The notes beneath the pieces were generated by a model. It made no database searches. It was not told the origin of the DNA and saw nothing but the letters and a program-made list of their open reading frames with translations. Source: Dinochytrium kinnereticum (Eukaryota; Chytridiomycota; Chytridiomycetes; Chytridiales; Chytridiaceae). Taken from it: DNA of 35,958 bases. The stretch's first letter is position 1. Each line of letters begins with the position of its first letter. Shown here in pieces: positions 22,097 through 34,047 of the stretch. The position numbers were made by a program, and so were the translations under genes. The stretch covers positions 1 to 35,958 of the forward strand of contig JADGJT010000186.1 of NCBI GenBank assembly GCA_027604005.1, in the 5' to 3' direction.

Positions 22097-23315
22097 ATGC
22101 CCGGCGTTCTGACTCAGCTGGGTAACGACGCTAACGACGACGATCGAGATCAGGAAGCCGAACACTCCTTGCTCATGGTCGGTAAGGCTCACTATAATCC
22201 GCCTCCAGGTAAGACTCTACCTCTGAAAGCTTGAAGCTTATGAAGGGATACAAGATTTCTCGGACTCCATCAAGCATGAGCTGGTATTTTTGGAAAAAGT
22301 CAACACGTTGGAGCGGGGTCGGCCCATGCTGCCACCGATAAAGCACTCGGCATCTCCAGAGCCACATATTACTGATAGTCATGGACATGGAGGAAAGGAA
22401 TTTGAGAGATCTCCTATTGGTGGAATAGGCGGGCTCTCTGGAGGGAATCTATCACAGCGGTTTGGAGCTCGGAATGGTGGAAATCCCGCGGCTTCATCTG
22501 CAAGCCTCGCAACCGCGTCCCCGACTTTTACCTCATTTGGATCTCATAAGAATGCAGCACCCAGCTTTTCATCACAAAACCCCTACGCAAGCTCCGTCTC
22601 TTTTTCAAGCTCTCAACCGAATCCACCATCTTCCTTTCAAGCTGCCCAGGAAATTCAGCTCAAGTCGGCAATTGCTGCTGCGGTTCAAAAAAAGTTGGGA
22701 TCTCACCCTAATGATACCGCTCCTCATACCAACGGTCAAGGATTTCCGGGGATTGATACCGATGAAAAATCTGGGCGAAGGTTAGCAAAAATGAAAGAAG
22801 GTTAGTTTCTTTGACAGGATCACTTAGATGCTTATGTGGCGGTTAAAAATATCATTGCCTCAGAAACCTCCGATATGAAGGGAAAGCGAGTACAAGGAGA
22901 GCATTCACCAATAGTCAAACCAACTGAGACCATCGCACTCCCAGAAGGATGGGCAGAGGCTAACACAAAGGACGGTCGAACATATTACATTGACCATGTA
23001 ACCAGGACAACAACATGGACAGACCCACGTACTGTTCCTGTTAACGGCAGGTTGGCCATCTGCCTTCAATCTATTTTAATCAACATGCTATCCAAAATTT
23101 CCCTAATTATATCAAGGTATCGAGTTAAGGACCATCAAGGAAACATTCAAGAAATGGTCATAACTGCAAGAATAGGATCGCAGATGACAGTCGTCCCAGC
23201 AAATCAATTCCAATCTTCTGCGGCTTCTGGGACAGCTTCAGGCGAATTTTTCGAGGATCCAAGGAAAAAGGCTGAGGAACGAATTCGTAAAAAGCTACGA
23301 GACATCAAAGGCTAA
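22097..23315 (+). CDS. WW-domain protein of unknown function
   Basis: Exon 1 ([20 protein letters not shown]) joins through a phase-1 intron to [21 protein letters not shown] long Ser/Pro/Gly/Asn-rich disordered region follows, including [10 protein letters not shown] second intron of apparently 27 nt (22801-22827) leads to [13 protein letters not shown]. One WW domain follows, [20 protein letters not shown] and [11 protein letters not shown], with both signature tryptophans and the central Tyr-Tyr; such domains bind Pro-rich ligands. The C-terminus ends with a charged helix [21 protein letters not shown] see no catalytic domain (no HECT, no rotamase), so this is an adaptor-like protein; a link to vesicle traffic or RNA processing would be a guess. 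The start ATG is chosen because the frame upstream is closed by a stop 26 codons or fewer before it. Confidence 0.7.
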
Positions 23316-23635
23316 AATATTATCTAAGCCCAAGTATTCTCACTTTAAATGAACTTCTTGATGGCAACATACTCAGGATCCTGCAATTTGTGATAATGAT
23401 AATACGATATGTTTTGAGATCTTACAATGTTTCTGGTTGAAGATTGCCCAAAAGAAAAAAAGAAAGCCGCGGCTGCCGTTGGCTTTAAATTGAAAAAGCA
23501 CCTATTTCCTCATTCCATTTTTCTCGTCCCTCATCGCATCCTCTGCCTCTCCGGGACCCCCACTCTATCCCCCTTGTTTCGTTGGACAGGGGTGTCCGAA
23601 ATTTGAGACAACATTTTCAGACAATTTTTGTTGGC
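23316..23635. promoter_or_regulatory. Upstream region of kinesin-5
   Basis: 320 bp between the WW-gene stop and the kinesin ATG. The last 110 bases (about 23505-23615) are strikingly pyrimidine-rich on the plus strand (runs of C and T), a composition often seen just upstream of fungal transcription starts. No specific site is recognised. Confidence 0.35.
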
Positions 23636-26600
23636 ATGATGGATAAAGACTCAAAGGAGACCAATATTAATGTCGTAGTTCGAGTGAGGTTGGCTGGAGG
23701 ATATTTCGGCAAAATTCTAATCGATGAAGGCCGAGGAACTCTAAGGAAATTCGAGAAAACAGCCATGTTGTAGTTACTTCAGCGAAAAATCAGATTCAAG
23801 TGAAGTCGAATGCTGGGGACCACACTTCCAAGATTTATAGTTTCGACAAAACCTTTGGTCCTGAGTCGGATCAAGCCGGCGTTTTTCAAGAGGTTGTCTC
23901 TCCTATTCTGGATGAGGTATTTCTTTGCGTGGGACGAAAAGTTGATTTGCTATAGGTACTGATGGGCTATAATTGTACAATATTCGCATATGGTAGGCAA
24001 TTCATTTGATATATCCATTCTAAATATCTATTAGGCCAGGTATATTACCATTTTGCATCCTGGCGACTGATTTTGTTTAATTAGACTGGAACAGGCAAGA
24101 CATACACGATGGAAGGAGATTTGGAATCAAACACAAGTCCAGATGCTGGAATTATACCCAGATCTCTAAAGAAGATTTTTCAAAGCCTTGAGGGGGAGGA
24201 CTCTGAGTACTCGGTTAAGATATCTGTTTGTTTCACTTAAGGGACCGTCTAATTCTTTCAAGTATGTGGAAATATACAATGAAGAGCTAAAGGATCTCCT
24301 GGCTGCTGACGACTCTGTGGCTAAGCTCACAATATTCGAGGATTACAATAGGAAGGGGACAAACAACATCAAAAATTTGGAAGAAGTTTCGGTGGCCAAC
24401 ATTACCGATGTCCTTCAAGCACTGCAGAAAGGATCGAATAAGAGAAGGGTCGCCTCTACCAAAATGAACGAAACTTCAAGGTAGCTTCATGAACTGAACT
24501 GAGATTATTGACTGCGTGCAGTCGATCGCACAGTATCTTTACTGTGACCTTACACATAAAGGAGGCTACGGCCGATGGAGAGGATTTACTTAAGGTACTG
24601 CTTTATGTTCAGTTCCATACTTATTTATTTAGGTCGGAAAACTTAACCTTGTGGATCTCGCTGGTTCCGAAAATATTGGAAGATCTGGTGCCGAAAATCG
24701 GAGAGCGAAAGAGGCTGGAATGATTAATCAAAGCCTATTAACACTCGGGCGCGTCATTAATGCTTTGGTGGACAAAAGCCCCCATATCCCCTACCGTGAA
24801 AGCAAGCTCACCAGGCTTCTCCAAGATTCTTTGGGTATAAACTAGTGGCCTAAGTGTATTAACGTATATTAGGTGGAAGAACTAAAACTTGCATTATTGC
24901 GGCTGGTAATATGTTTTGCTCGAACCTGCCTTTTTTGCCTACACACATATTTAATTCCTAATGTTCTCATATCGCACTAAAATTAGTATCGCCTGCGAAG
25001 TGCAATTTCGAGGAGACACTTTCTACACTCGAATATGCCCATCGGGCAAAGAACATCAGGAATAAGCCAGAGATAAACCAGAAAATGACCAAGAAGGCTT
25101 TGATCAAGGAGTATGAAGTTCAAATTGAGAGATTAAAGGCTGATTTGCAGGTACGCGCATTTACATAAACCCAGCTTATGCGTATTATCTAGGCAACACG
25201 TGAAAAAAATGGAGTATTCTTGTCATCTGATGTTTGCTACCTTTGCCATCCATATGCTTATCAGAATAGAGCTATAACCTTTTAGTAAACGAGTCAGAAT
25301 CTCGTAAGTCCCAAGTTGAAGAAACGGCAAAAGCTATCCAGAAGAAAGAAGAGCAATTGTTGAGCTTACAGAACGATTTTGAAGCACATATGGCCTTACT
25401 CGAAAGTACCAAGCGCAAACTAGAGCATGCTCATGTAAGCCCAAACCATATTTGAAGGGATTAATGTGGATAGACTGAGATTCGAAAACAATCTGAATCT
25501 TTGGAGGATGCAATGGATGTTATCGAGAAAACAAATAAGAATTTGGAGGAGCAGAAAATTCTCACAAGGTATATTGGAAAAGATGTGAAAAAGCTCTTTT
25601 TGAAATATGATTGCTTAAGCGCTCATTTTGAGACTGAGGCGACTTTGCAATCTCTTGCCTCTGGCCTCGTTTCTACCTTGTCAGAAACTGTTAGAGACGT
25701 TGACGGATTGATGGATAAAATTGGTGAGCTGTGGTATTATTCACCCATCCTTACAATAATGTCGCAGATAGGAAGAGTGCTATTGAGCAAGAGAATTTGG
25801 CGATTTTTCATGACTTTCAATCCCTTCTCCTTCAGGAGCTTCATGAAATCCAAACGGTAGCATCTGAGGCAACTGCCAAACAGGAAAAAGTCAGCCAAGA
25901 AATCTCATCTGCAATATCCGCATTCACAAGCACCCAACAAAGTGTATGGTTAAAGTTTCTTCTTGTCGTGTGTTCTGAGTTTTTTTTTTTTTGAATGGCA
26001 TTAGAGTGCTACTCGCTTCCTCGCGGATTCGGATGGAGCCCTAGGTAACCTAACGTCTAGAATTATTTCTATTCGGGAATCTGGCGTATCGGACAAAGAG
26101 GTTCTTCAAAGGGGCTTGGATAGTTTGCTCTCCTCAATTGGAGAGCTACAAACAAGATTCACGGAGCAGAAGAAAGCTGACTCTGAGAACCGGCAATCCG
26201 TGTTTGACGCATTATTCGCATCATTTAAATCCTGTTTAAGTGAGGTAATGAAGTAAGATTCAGATTTCCTTTAATTTTAAAGACCATTGCATGCAACAAT
26301 CAATTTCGGTCAGATTGCACTACGTCTTTTTCAAACTTAAGGAACTTAATGGAGAACCAACTTGAGCGACAAGCCGCATCATTTAAGTCTCTTGCTGATA
26401 GCTTGCTCACAGAGGTAACTGCTTTATCTTACACTTTATCTAACACTTTTTCAGGTGAATGAGTTAAAATCAGAAAACAAGAGATTACAAGCGTTGTCAG
26501 AGGAAAGGGCCATTAAACGGGAGGCCAGAAGAAATGACCTTATGAAATCCCTCGCAAACGCAGTTGCCTCTTTTGTTGATACCGAGGTTGAGGAGGATAA

Positions 26601-27701
26601 CTCACTTGCGACATCATTGCAAGCCACCATGGACAATCGATCAAACAATATCCTTTTTTCCACAATTTATTCACTACTTGTTTTCTCATTATCCTTGACC
26701 CAGACTTCACGTTTGCAGAAAGTGAAAGATCTTACAGATGGAAGTTTACATCAAATGCATGCTAGCTTCTCAGAGGCGATGTGTACACTAACTGATGACG
26801 CGATGAAAATTGATAACTCAGGACAGATTATTGCTAAGGTACAAATGCGAAGGAACGCCTGCTAACCCATCAGATGAATGACATGACCACGGAGAAGATA
26901 TTGCAAGAAACGTCCGCAGCAAACGATGCACTTGCGAAGGCTGAAGAGGCGGAAGCTTTGGTAAGAGACCAAACAAGAGGGCTTTTACAGAAAACTGGGC
27001 AAGGTTAATCGCGCATTGAATGCTCGCCATAAAGCTAACCATTTGTGATAGTTGCATCACAAAGTGAAGCTGCTTTCATAAAAGCACATGATAGTCTCTC
27101 AAATATCAGCGATGCTCTTAGCTTACTTCAGGAGATGCAAAGTAGTTATGCTAGCGGCGTCGTGGAAGCTCTTGAATCGCATAAAGTAGATGCGGGTAAA
27201 GGGGTTGGTTCTCGTGTTCTTTTTAACGGTCCATCTAACGACGCCAGCTTAAGAGATCAGCTGATGCAATGTCCCAGAGCTCAGAAAAGACATCAGGCAT
27301 TGTCAAAAGAATAGGTGATCACATCAAGTGCAAACACCTCGCACATGATAGGCCCACTGGAAAGACTCCACGAAGAAGAAAGATCAGGTATATGCTTTCG
27401 ATAATACCTCTATTCCACTCATTTCGAAAGTGTTCCTAAAAACATCGTGAGAACCCGACCACACAATGAGCTTCTGGACGAATTCAGATCTGTTGGGCAC
27501 GTCAAGTCTTTCAGTTTATTTGCGGAGGCTGGCGATTTTGCGGAAAAGGAAAACTCGATAGAGGGGAATAAGGAAAACAATCGGCAAATCCAGCAGGATG
27601 CTGCCCCTGCAATGAACAATGGAAGTAAGCTTCCACGCAGCAGGCTTCTTCCTCCTTCCAAGAGGGCAGAAAGCCCATTTATGGAAAGAATGGAGCAGTA
27701 A
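23636..27701 (+). CDS. KIF11: Kinesin-5 (BimC/Eg5/Cut7 family) spindle motor
   Basis: Plus-end-directed, tetrameric motor that slides spindle microtubules apart. The N-terminal motor domain reads [39 protein letters not shown], a P-loop [38 protein letters not shown] (switch I), [20 protein letters not shown] (switch II), [34 protein letters not shown] and [19 protein letters not shown], ending at a kinesin-5-like neck ([20 protein letters not shown]). A long coiled coil follows (to about 27100). The tail carries the BimC box, [14 protein letters not shown] near 27350, whose Thr-Pro is the CDK site in the family. The glycine and glutamine codons of the P-loop are completed by a 5-nt exon at 24035-24039. 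About 15 introns. The start ATG at 23636 or the adjacent 23639 is chosen just before the motor domain. Confidence 0.95.
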
Positions 27702-27736
27702 AAGAGTGTTGGCTTTGTGAAAAGACTTGTTTATAT

Positions 27737-28308
27737 TTATGGTTTTGGTGAACTTATGGCATCTAATAAAAGAGAGACAAGGAAACATCATTCAAGGTTT
27801 CAAAAACGATGTTTTAAAAAAATCATAAAAACGGACAATAAAGGTACTTACAGTTGGCAGGGAGAGGCCAGCTAAGAGACTCCCCCCTTGCAAGGAGTCG
27901 ACGATGAGCTTCTTCCTTGGCAATTTCGGTAGTTCTGCAATGTAGTTTTAGGTCTATTCGAGATTTCTCTTTCATGAACTTACGATTTCTGGGGAGAATA
28001 GTACCAGAACACGAAAAATGTGGCTAATGAACCGTAGTACCCAAAGTACCACAGGGGCTCCCAGAAGTACCATCCCCTCTTGACCTGATTAACATATTAG
28101 AGCTTTGCAATAAAATCGTCAATGGTCTGATTACAGTCGTCTGTGCCAGGAAGTATCCTCCAGGTTCGCTCCCAGCCTCATGGTGGTGGTGTTCATCATG
28201 ATGATCACTGCTTGCATGAGATCCCAGCCGTGCCTGGATGGGCTGCCATTGCCGCAGGTGCAGTCTGGCAGACCTGGAGGCTCGCAGCAACCGATTTTGA
28301 AGAAGCAT
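27737..28308 (-). CDS. NDUFB11: NADH dehydrogenase (complex I) ESSS/NDUFB11-type subunit
   Basis: Accessory subunit of the membrane arm of mitochondrial complex I. The ATG at 28308 opens a strong presequence (MLLQNRLLRASRSARLHLRQ). A His-rich patch follows (SDHHDEHHHHEAG), then GYFLAQTT spliced to VKRGWYFWEPLWYFGYYGSL, a single transmembrane helix (ATFFVFWYY) and SPQKS. The next exon gives TTEIAKEEAHRRLLARGESL. The W-x-x-W-E-x-x-x-Y-F-G-x-Y-G before the helix, and the YY-x-P plus 'EEAxRRLxARGE' after it, are the ESSS family pattern. The end is uncertain. A strong GTAAGT donor after GCCAACT suggests a last exon ending at 27737; read-through would stop at 27823. Start codons of this gene and the TLC gene are 34 bp apart. 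Confidence 0.82.
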
Positions 28309-28342
28309 CACTGAAAACTGCTGTGTACCACACTCTCGCAGA
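28309..28342. promoter_or_regulatory. 34-bp divergent intergenic spacer
   Basis: Only 34 bp lie between the start codon of NDUFB11 (minus, 28308) and that of the TLC-domain gene (plus, 28343). Each promoter must extend into the other gene, or an upstream non-coding exon must exist for one of them. The sequence itself has no clear motif. Confidence 0.6.
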
Positions 28343-29284
28343 ATGTCCATTTTCGAGACCGTGGGCCTGAAAAAGCTCGAGGACCACTGGCCGATCGTGA
28401 TCGCGTCTGCTGTGTCATGGCAGCTCGTGTGGATGTTCGGATGGTACTTTTCCGAGGCCTTTATCCCCGTGTTCAGGGGCTTCAATAAGAAGCAGAAGAG
28501 CGATTGGTCGATGCGGGTCGTTTCCTTCAGCCATGCAGCGTTAATATCATACATGGCTCTACCCATCTTGATGGATGAAGAGCTGAGGAACGACCCAGTG
28601 TTTGGCTACAAGCATTTTGCTGGCAATGTGTATGCTGTTGCCTGCGGGTATGCTCCTAGGTGTCAATGGTAGATTAACCCCTTATAAGTTATTTTGTTTG
28701 GGACTCGATCTACTGCCTTTCTGATGGAGATATTGGATTTATTGTTCATGGAGTGGCATGCCTTGTCGTTTACACATTTTCGTTTGTAAGATTTTTTTTC
28801 ACACTATATAAGGCCGCTTACGTAACAACAGAAACCATTCCTACAATATTATGGCGCCGTCTTTCTAATGTTCGAACTGAGGTTAGCCCTTCGTCTGAAA
28901 CCCCGTTTTAAACATGTGATAGTACTCCCTTCCTCAACATTCACTACTATTGCGACAAGTCTGGGTTGAGTGGCAGTACTATTCAATTCGTGAATGGGCT
29001 CATTCTGTTGGGCATGTTCTTCGGTGCCCGCATTTGCTTTGGCTTTTATCAATCCTACAATTTCTACGGTAAGCATTTTGCCAAGGAGCTTGTTGTTTTG
29101 ACCGCTTTTCTTCCTAGTCTCAATGATCCAGAATTATGATAGGATTCCGTTTTACCTCATTGCCATCTTCTGCGTTGCCAATGTAACGTTGAACTCTCTA
29201 AATCTGTTTTGGTTTTATAGAATGATTCTGTCAGTCTCTAAGAGGTTCAAGCCTAAATCCAAGATTGCCAAAAAGGACAAATAA
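28343..29284 (+). CDS. TLC-domain multi-pass membrane protein, TLCD4/TMEM56-like
   Basis: Multi-pass membrane protein of the TRAM-LAG1-CLN8 fold. ATG 28343 leads into a first membrane segment (WPIVIASAVSWQLVWMFGWY), then RVVSFSHAALISYMALPIL. Across introns come YFVWDSIYCLSDGDIGFIVH, GVACLVVYTFSF, LQYYGAVFLMFELSTPFLNI, HYYCDKSGLSGSTIQFVNGL, FFGARICFGFYQSYNFY, a last helix FYLIAIFCVANVTLNSLNLF and a Lys-rich tail KRFKPKSKIAKKDK with TAA ending at 29284. The R-V-V-S-x-x-H, F-x-W-D, F-x-x-H, E-L-S-T-P-F-L-N and G-x-R blocks fit the TLCD4/TMEM56 branch rather than ceramide synthase, which would have a Lag1p motif with His-His. Function in the family is poorly known (membrane lipid homeostasis). 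The terminal lysines could act as an ER-retention signal. Confidence 0.85.
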
Positions 29285-29763
29285 ACTTGAACCCCTTTTT
29301 TTTCCGCTCTGGATTCGAAATAAGAGGCTTTCATGATTTTTCTTCGTTGAAGTCTTGCTTAATAGATTTGCCGCAAAGATATCATCTCAAATTATCTCAC
29401 ATAAAAAATGGGGCTTGATTGACATACTCGCGCATCGTTTAAACAACCTTTCCAGGAATCGCATCACTGTGACCAAATGCCTTTCATTATACGGCCCGAT
29501 GTCGAAAATAATGTGGGACGATCCTACGCGTGACAAGAGGTCGAGAAGAGTTATGCTGTGTGATTGCTTTCCTTCCTGGAGCTAAACAGCCTCAATGAAA
29601 ACTCCTTGGTGAATATACGCCCATTTTATCCCATGACACTCTTACATCAGGACCATTACATATGAATAATCGGTAAATGTGTGCAAATGTCTCTAAAAAC
29701 GAGTTCATGATGGTCGACTCAGGCAAGTCTGGTGTTTTTAAATTAAATTTTGGAAACTTCAAG
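29285..29763. other. Intergenic, no gene recognised
   Basis: About 480 bp between the TLC gene stop and the PEX11 ATG, both plus strand. Open frames at 29355-29585 (plus) and 29592-29798 (minus) are short, without domains and without a start in good context, so they are not called. No tRNA fold was recognised by eye. The 3' flank of the TLC gene begins with a run of T (29297-29305). Confidence 0.4.
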
Positions 29764-30684
29764 ATGGTGAGGCAATGTGCCTTCGGCAAAAATAACATGA
29801 TCGCAGGTTGAACACGTCGTCAAGTTTCTTTCAACGACTGTGGGTCGTGACAGGATCAATCGGTTTGCCCAATACTTCACCCGGTACCTCATCTGGCAGA
29901 TTCAGAAGAATGGTGGCGAAAAGGATTTCATAGACAGACTATCAAAGCTGCAAGGAGCTTTCGGCCAGACTCGTAAGGTTATGCGGACAGGAAGACAGGT
30001 CGAATTCTACAGGACCATCGTCAAAACCTTGGGGGTCAAAGATAAGATTGTGAGGTACACCACAATAGGCAAGAACATCTTTTTGAGCCTGTGGTTGGCC
30101 CTGGACACTCTGCAGTGGGTAAGCCGTTGCTGAAGAAATTTTGAGGACTGAACCGCTTTGCCTGGGAACAGCTTCATGGAGCCGGAGTGTACAAGATGGA
30201 CTCGATTAAGGATATCTCCAGACGCTCTTTCAAATTCTGGTTCATCGCATTGGCCTTCTCCTTGGTCGGAGACATTCACAAGCTGCGCGTCAATGCCATG
30301 CGAATGGGAATTGAAAGGAAGGCCATCAAGTTCGCCTCTACGAAGCGGGAAAAGGACGAGAGTGCTGAGAAAACCGTAAAGATCCTCAAAGCGTAAGGGC
30401 TATTCCACTTATTGAGTCCTTGCGACTCTGCTAACTAACTTCTCCTCAACGTATGAATTTTGACTATCCCACTTAGTGAGCAAAACAAGCTCATCCTCGC
30501 AACAATCCAGGACGGTCTGGATATTCTCATTCCGGCGTCAGGTCTGGAATACATAAAGGTGGAATCTGGCATAATCGGACTCATTGGCGCAATTACCTCG
30601 ATAATGGGTGGATGTATGTTAATCATGCATTATCGTCGCTGTGCTAATGCTTTTCCTACAGACACTCACTGGAAGTCACTGTAA
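29764..30684 (+). CDS. PEX11: Peroxisomal membrane elongation protein PEX11
   Basis: Peroxisome membrane-shaping protein that elongates and divides peroxisomes. After an intron directly behind the start codon (29767 to about 29806), the protein reads MVEHVVKFLSTTVGRDRINR, FAQYFTRYLIWQIQK, LQGAFGQTRKVMRTGRQVEF, TLGVKDKIVRYTTIGKNIFL, SLWLALDTLQW, FAWEQLHGAGVYKMDSIKD, RRSFKFWFIALAFSLVGDIH, KLRVNAMR, and, after an intron with a CTAAC branch point, AEQNKLILATIQDGLDILIP, GIIGLIGAITSIMGG and a short last exon YTHWKSL. The amphipathic N-terminal helix (RxxRxxQYxxR-like), K-x-x-R-x-G-R-x-x-E-F and the C-terminal GxxGxxGxxTSxxG membrane segment are family features. The stop TAA closes at 30684. Confidence 0.93.
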
Positions 30685-30741
30685 AATCAAAGGAACCGCA
30701 ACCAATTGAAAAATAGATTCCAAAAAAAAGATAAAAACGCA

Positions 30742-31510
30742 ATGTCTATTTCATTTTCCAGAGTGCTAAGATGGGGGCAAATCCCCAATCCGACGCAGTC
30801 CTGCCAGCGAGAGGCCGCCAAAGGCCGAAGTCTCAGATCCTATTCATCCGACGTCGAAGCATCAACCCCAAGAAAAAGTACACCATCTGAGCGTCATCAA
30901 AGGTCAAACCAGCCTCAAGGAGATCAGTATAATGAATCCTCCCTAAATAAGCGAGTGCTTCACATTCGGCGTGTGGCCAGAACGACTAGTGGTGGAAAGA
31001 TTCGATCGATATCGGCTATCGTTGTGGTTGGAAATGGAAACGGAGTTGGAGGATATGGGGAGGGCCGCGCTATGGATTCGGCGAGCGCTGTGATGAAGGC
31101 CACACGGTCTGCCATTCAGACCATGATGCCTGTGGACCTCTTCCAACACCGCACAATCTTCAGCAATGTTGCGCACAAGTTTCATTCTGTCAATGTCACC
31201 CTCCGTGCGGCGCCCCCAGGTATTATTAGTTTATAGGATTCGATTTCATTTTTATGTCCCCTCATATTTATGTCCCATCTTCTGAAAAGGTTACGGAATT
31301 GTGGCGAATCGCAATATCCACGAGATCTGCCGATGCCTAGGAATTAGAGACATGTCCGCCAAGATTCAGGGATCAAAGAACCCCATGAATGTAATTAAGG
31401 CGACTTTTGAGGCTTTGAGGTTGCAGAAGACACCTCAGGAGCTGGCTCGCGCAAGAGGGAGGAAAGTTCTGGACATTGCGACAACCTATTACGGAACCAG
31501 CAAGATCTAG
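30742..31510 (+). CDS. MRPS5: Mitochondrial small ribosomal subunit protein uS5m
   Basis: Mitoribosome small-subunit protein at the mRNA entry and decoding site. ATG 30742 opens a presequence with Arg, Ser and Trp (SISFSRVLRWGQI). A low-complexity linker follows (KSTPSERHQRSNQPQ). The N-terminal S5 double-stranded-RNA-binding domain reads HIRRVARTTSGGKIRSISAI, VVVGNGNGVGGYGEGRAMDS. The C-terminal domain reads NVTLRAAPPGYGIVANRNIH, EICRCLGIRDMSAKIQGSKN and PMNVIKATFEAL. One intron splits Pro-Pro-Gly/Tyr-Gly (donor at 31219, phase 1). It ends LDIATTYYGTSKI. It lies 57 bp after PEX11 on the same strand. Confidence 0.95.
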
Positions 31511-31592
31511 ACGAAGTGCGAAGGGTTCTAGATGGGAATGGTAGGGGTATAGCCATGGCTTTTAAATTGCGTGGTGGTGTTTGAAAAACACA

Positions 31593-33596
<2,004 letters not shown>

Positions 33597-33987
33597 ATGC
33601 TCAAGCTCTACTTCCCATTCATGATCTCTGGAAGTACCATATTCTTCCTCTTCAGTGGAGCGCACACAGCTATGTCCAACGGTAGCCTTTTTGTGTTTTT
33701 AGTGTGTGTTAAAGCATTTTTTTTCGCAGAGGCCCATGACAAATGGATCAACATTGTGTAAGTTTCTAGACGTGAAAACACACCGTTGTTGAAGAATCCT
33801 TTGCTGATTTAAGATACATCTTTACTTGAACAGGAACAACGTAAAGGATAACTCCAAGTACCAAGTGTTGAAGAACCAGGCCAGCGCATGGTACGAGGCC
33901 GAGGTATGTTTCCCTTAATTGCAGTCGTCCATCTGATAGCTCTACCAGATTCTGAAGAAGGAGGCCAAAGATGCGGGCAAGCATTAA
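33597..33987 (+). CDS. Small membrane protein, possible mitochondrial ATP synthase subunit i/j (ATP18-like)
   Basis: Four exons can be joined in frame: MLKLYFPFMISGSTIFFLFS with GAHTAMSN, then EAHDKWINIV, then NNVKDNSKYQVLKNQASAWY with EAE, and ILKKEAKDAGKH with TAA at 33985-33987, giving about 73 residues. One N-terminal hydrophobic helix, preceded by Met-Leu-Lys, is followed by a charged helix. The layout (Lys, aromatic, Pro-Phe, small-residue helix, a polar segment with Asn) is like fungal ATP synthase subunit i/j, which also starts near LKxxxPFxxxG, but the polar tail here is longer and differs. An acceptor-like site ends at 33580, so the true start may lie in an upstream exon. Convergent with ORC5, 60 bp between stops. 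Identity is tentative; that it is a spliced coding gene is more certain. Confidence 0.5.
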
Positions 33988-34047
33988 AGGCGTCATGTTT
34001 TCTTCTTAAGTATGAATACCACAAAAAATACACGTGCTCTTGCTCCA

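Noticed and set aside
21876..22112. 78-codon plus-strand frame as first exon of the WW gene
   Set aside because: No splice combination joins it in phase to the following exon; overlaps the REC8 start.
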